From an uncultured Burkholderiaceae bacterium (GTDB lineage Bacteria > Pseudomonadota > Gammaproteobacteria > Burkholderiales > Burkholderiaceae_C), in the NCBI GenBank assembly GCA_938022295.1, contig CALIDR010000030.1, forward strand, positions 1-7,559: a stretch of DNA of 7,559 nucleotides, given 5' to 3'. The position numbers and the translations under genes were made by a program. How positions within the stretch are numbered: position 1 is the first letter of the stretch; the number at the start of each line of letters is the position of its first letter. Positions 6,504 to 7,559 of this stretch are shown in pieces. A model generated the notes under the pieces. That model was not told where the DNA came from and made no database searches. It saw only the letters and a list, made by a program, of their open reading frames with translations.

Positions 6504-7436
6504 TCAACCGCTGCCGCGCAGGTCGAGGTCCCACAGCACGTCGTCGCCCATCGGCACGACACGCGCCTTCGGCCGGCGGCATTCGGCGAGCGACGCCCGC
6601 GCCGGGCCCTGCAGGCCGGCGCGGCCGCGGCCGATCAACAGCGGCGCGACGGCGACGTGCAGGCGGTCGAGTACGCCCTGCGCGAGCGCGCGCGAGATCG
6701 TGACGCCGCCGCCTTCGACGAACACGACGGCGAGCCCGCGCGCGCGCAGCGCCGCCAGCGCCGCACGCAGGTCCGCGCTGCCGTCGGGCGCCGCCAGGCC
6801 GGGCACGGCGACCGCTTCGCAGGTCGGAGGTGCGGCGGGCGGCAGCGCGGCGTCGTGCAGCCACAGCGTCGGCGCGGCGCCGTCGACGAACAGCACCCGG
6901 TCCGGCGGCAGCATCGCGCGCGGGTCCAGCACGACGCGCACCGGGTGGCGTCCCGGCACGAGGCGCGTCGTCAGCCGCGGGTTGTCGGCGGCCACCGTGC
7001 CGGCGCCGACGAGCACCGCGTCGCTCAAGGCGCGCAGGCGGTGCAGGTGGCGCAGGTTGGCCGCGCCGTTGAGGTGGCGCGAGTCGCCGGCCGGCGTGGC
7101 GATGAAGCCGTCCAGGCTCTGCCCGAGCTGGCCCACCACCCACGGCCGCACGGCGCCGCCGTCGCCCGGGCGGCAGTCGAGCAACGGTTTGTAAAGAGCG
7201 AAAAGAGACGCCACCGAGGGGTCGCGCGGGCCGTCGATCGTCCAGCCGGCGGCGCGGGCCCAGGCCAGGCGCGGCTGGCCGGGGCCGGCCGGCCGCGGCG
7301 GGCGCCCGGCCACGACCTGCAGGCACTGCGCCCACAGCGCCGCCCAGCCCGCGCCGCCGTCGGCGTCGTGCCCGGTGGCGCCGTCGTGGGGCTCGGCGGC
7401 GCCGGTGGCGGTTGCAGCGACGGTTCGGCGCGACAC
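6504..7436 (-). CDS. Stand-alone RibD C-terminal-type (DHFR-like) reductase
   Basis: This is a 310-residue protein. Residues 99-305 match the RibD reductase domain: VVGQLGQSLDGFIAT (100-114), HLHRLRALSDAVLVGAGTV (130-148), ADNPRLTTR (150-158), VRVVLD (166-171), VFVEGGGVTISRAL (238-251) and LLIGRGR (266-272). In riboflavin synthesis this fold reduces the ribosyl group of a diaminopyrimidine with NADPH, and it is structurally related to dihydrofolate reductase. The first ~95 residues hold no CMP/dCMP-deaminase HAE or PCxxC zinc motif, so it is not the bifunctional RibD. That segment contains a small conserved-looking patch, SLFALYKPLLD (77-87), encoded with unusual A/T-ending codons. Given the PTPS-like neighbour, reduction of a pterin or pyrimidine intermediate is a reasonable inference. 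GTG 7436 is the only plausible start before the in-frame stop at 7499-7497. The ribosome site is weak, so the N-terminus is less certain than the domain. Confidence 0.87.
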   Translation of the reverse strand: MSRRTVAATATGAAEPHDGATGHDADGGAGWAALWAQCLQVVAGRPPRPAGPGQPRLAWARAAGWTIDGPRDPSVASLFALYKPLLDCRPGDGGAVRPWVVGQLGQSLDGFIATPAGDSRHLNGAANLRHLHRLRALSDAVLVGAGTVAADNPRLTTRLVPGRHPVRVVLDPRAMLPPDRVLFVDGAAPTLWLHDAALPPAAPPTCEAVAVPGLAAPDGSADLRAALAALRARGLAVVFVEGGGVTISRALAQGVLDRLHVAVAPLLIGRGRAGLQGPARASLAECRRPKARVVPMGDDVLWDLDLRGSG

Positions 7437-7559
7437 GGCGACCAGCTTAACCCCAGATCCGGCAGTCGGCCGCTCGATTCCGCATGCAACCTGCTCTCAT
7501 GCTTGGTGTTCTCGCCCACGCGGACGGTCACCGCTGGGGTGACGACGCTGCGCACCCGA
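7437..7559. other. Upstream region of the reductase gene; no assured gene
   Basis: These 123 bases reach the right edge. The stretch from about 7441 to 7510 is less G+C-rich than the coding regions, as expected for a promoter region serving the minus-strand reductase gene, but I find no clear -10/-35 pair. A short inverted repeat, GTCACC (7527-7532) and GGTGAC (7538-7543), is present. On the plus strand a frame opens at ATG 7484 (alternative ATG 7499) and stays open to the edge for 25 codons. It may be the start of a divergent gene, but it is too short to recognise and I do not call it a CDS. Confidence 0.4.

Noticed and set aside
7527..7543. GTCACC-N5-GGTGAC inverted repeat as an operator
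   Set aside because: The arms are only six bases, and the repeat lies within a possible coding frame at the window edge. It is too weak to call as a site.

Overview
The window is very G+C-rich throughout, with codons ending almost always in G or C and long spurious open frames rich in Arg, Ala and Pro. Gene density, short overlaps and protein families suggest a proteobacterium. My best guess is a high-GC Burkholderiales betaproteobacterium, but nothing in the window fixes the genus. I see no RNA gene, insertion sequence, CRISPR array or phage gene. The window is almost wholly coding.

Layout. On the minus strand, 3033 down to 1 is a tightly coupled three-gene operon. It reads CDP-alcohol phosphatidyltransferase, then a secreted YceI-family protein, then a membrane-anchored sulfatase/phosphoglycerol-transferase-like protein that runs off the left edge. 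The joins are an ATGA and a GTGA overlap. A 50-base gap (3034-3083) with a small inverted repeat separates it from a divergent plus-strand operon at 3084-6500. That operon reads MDR-type dehydrogenase lacking zinc ligands, degenerate 6-pyruvoyl-tetrahydropterin-synthase (PTPS)-like protein, GT4 glycosyltransferase, then SAM-dependent methyltransferase. Its last three genes overlap. A stand-alone RibD-type reductase (7436-6504, minus) converges on the methyltransferase, with three bases between the stop codons. The last 123 bases are a relatively A+T-richer upstream region.

How the genes may work together. The PTPS-like protein, RibD-type reductase, dehydrogenase, glycosyltransferase and methyltransferase look like a small biosynthetic pathway. 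It would make a reduced, glycosylated and methylated compound, plausibly pteridine-like. The divergent operon could act in the envelope: a CDP-alcohol transferase in the inner membrane, a periplasmic lipocalin-like YceI, and a periplasmic phosphotransferase-type enzyme. Whether the two operons form one system is inference. The strongest oddity is that the PTPS-like protein and the dehydrogenase both keep their fold signatures but lack the textbook metal and catalytic residues, so their chemistry is probably not that of the families' named members. No GTP cyclohydrolase, riboflavin or folate gene is visible in the window.
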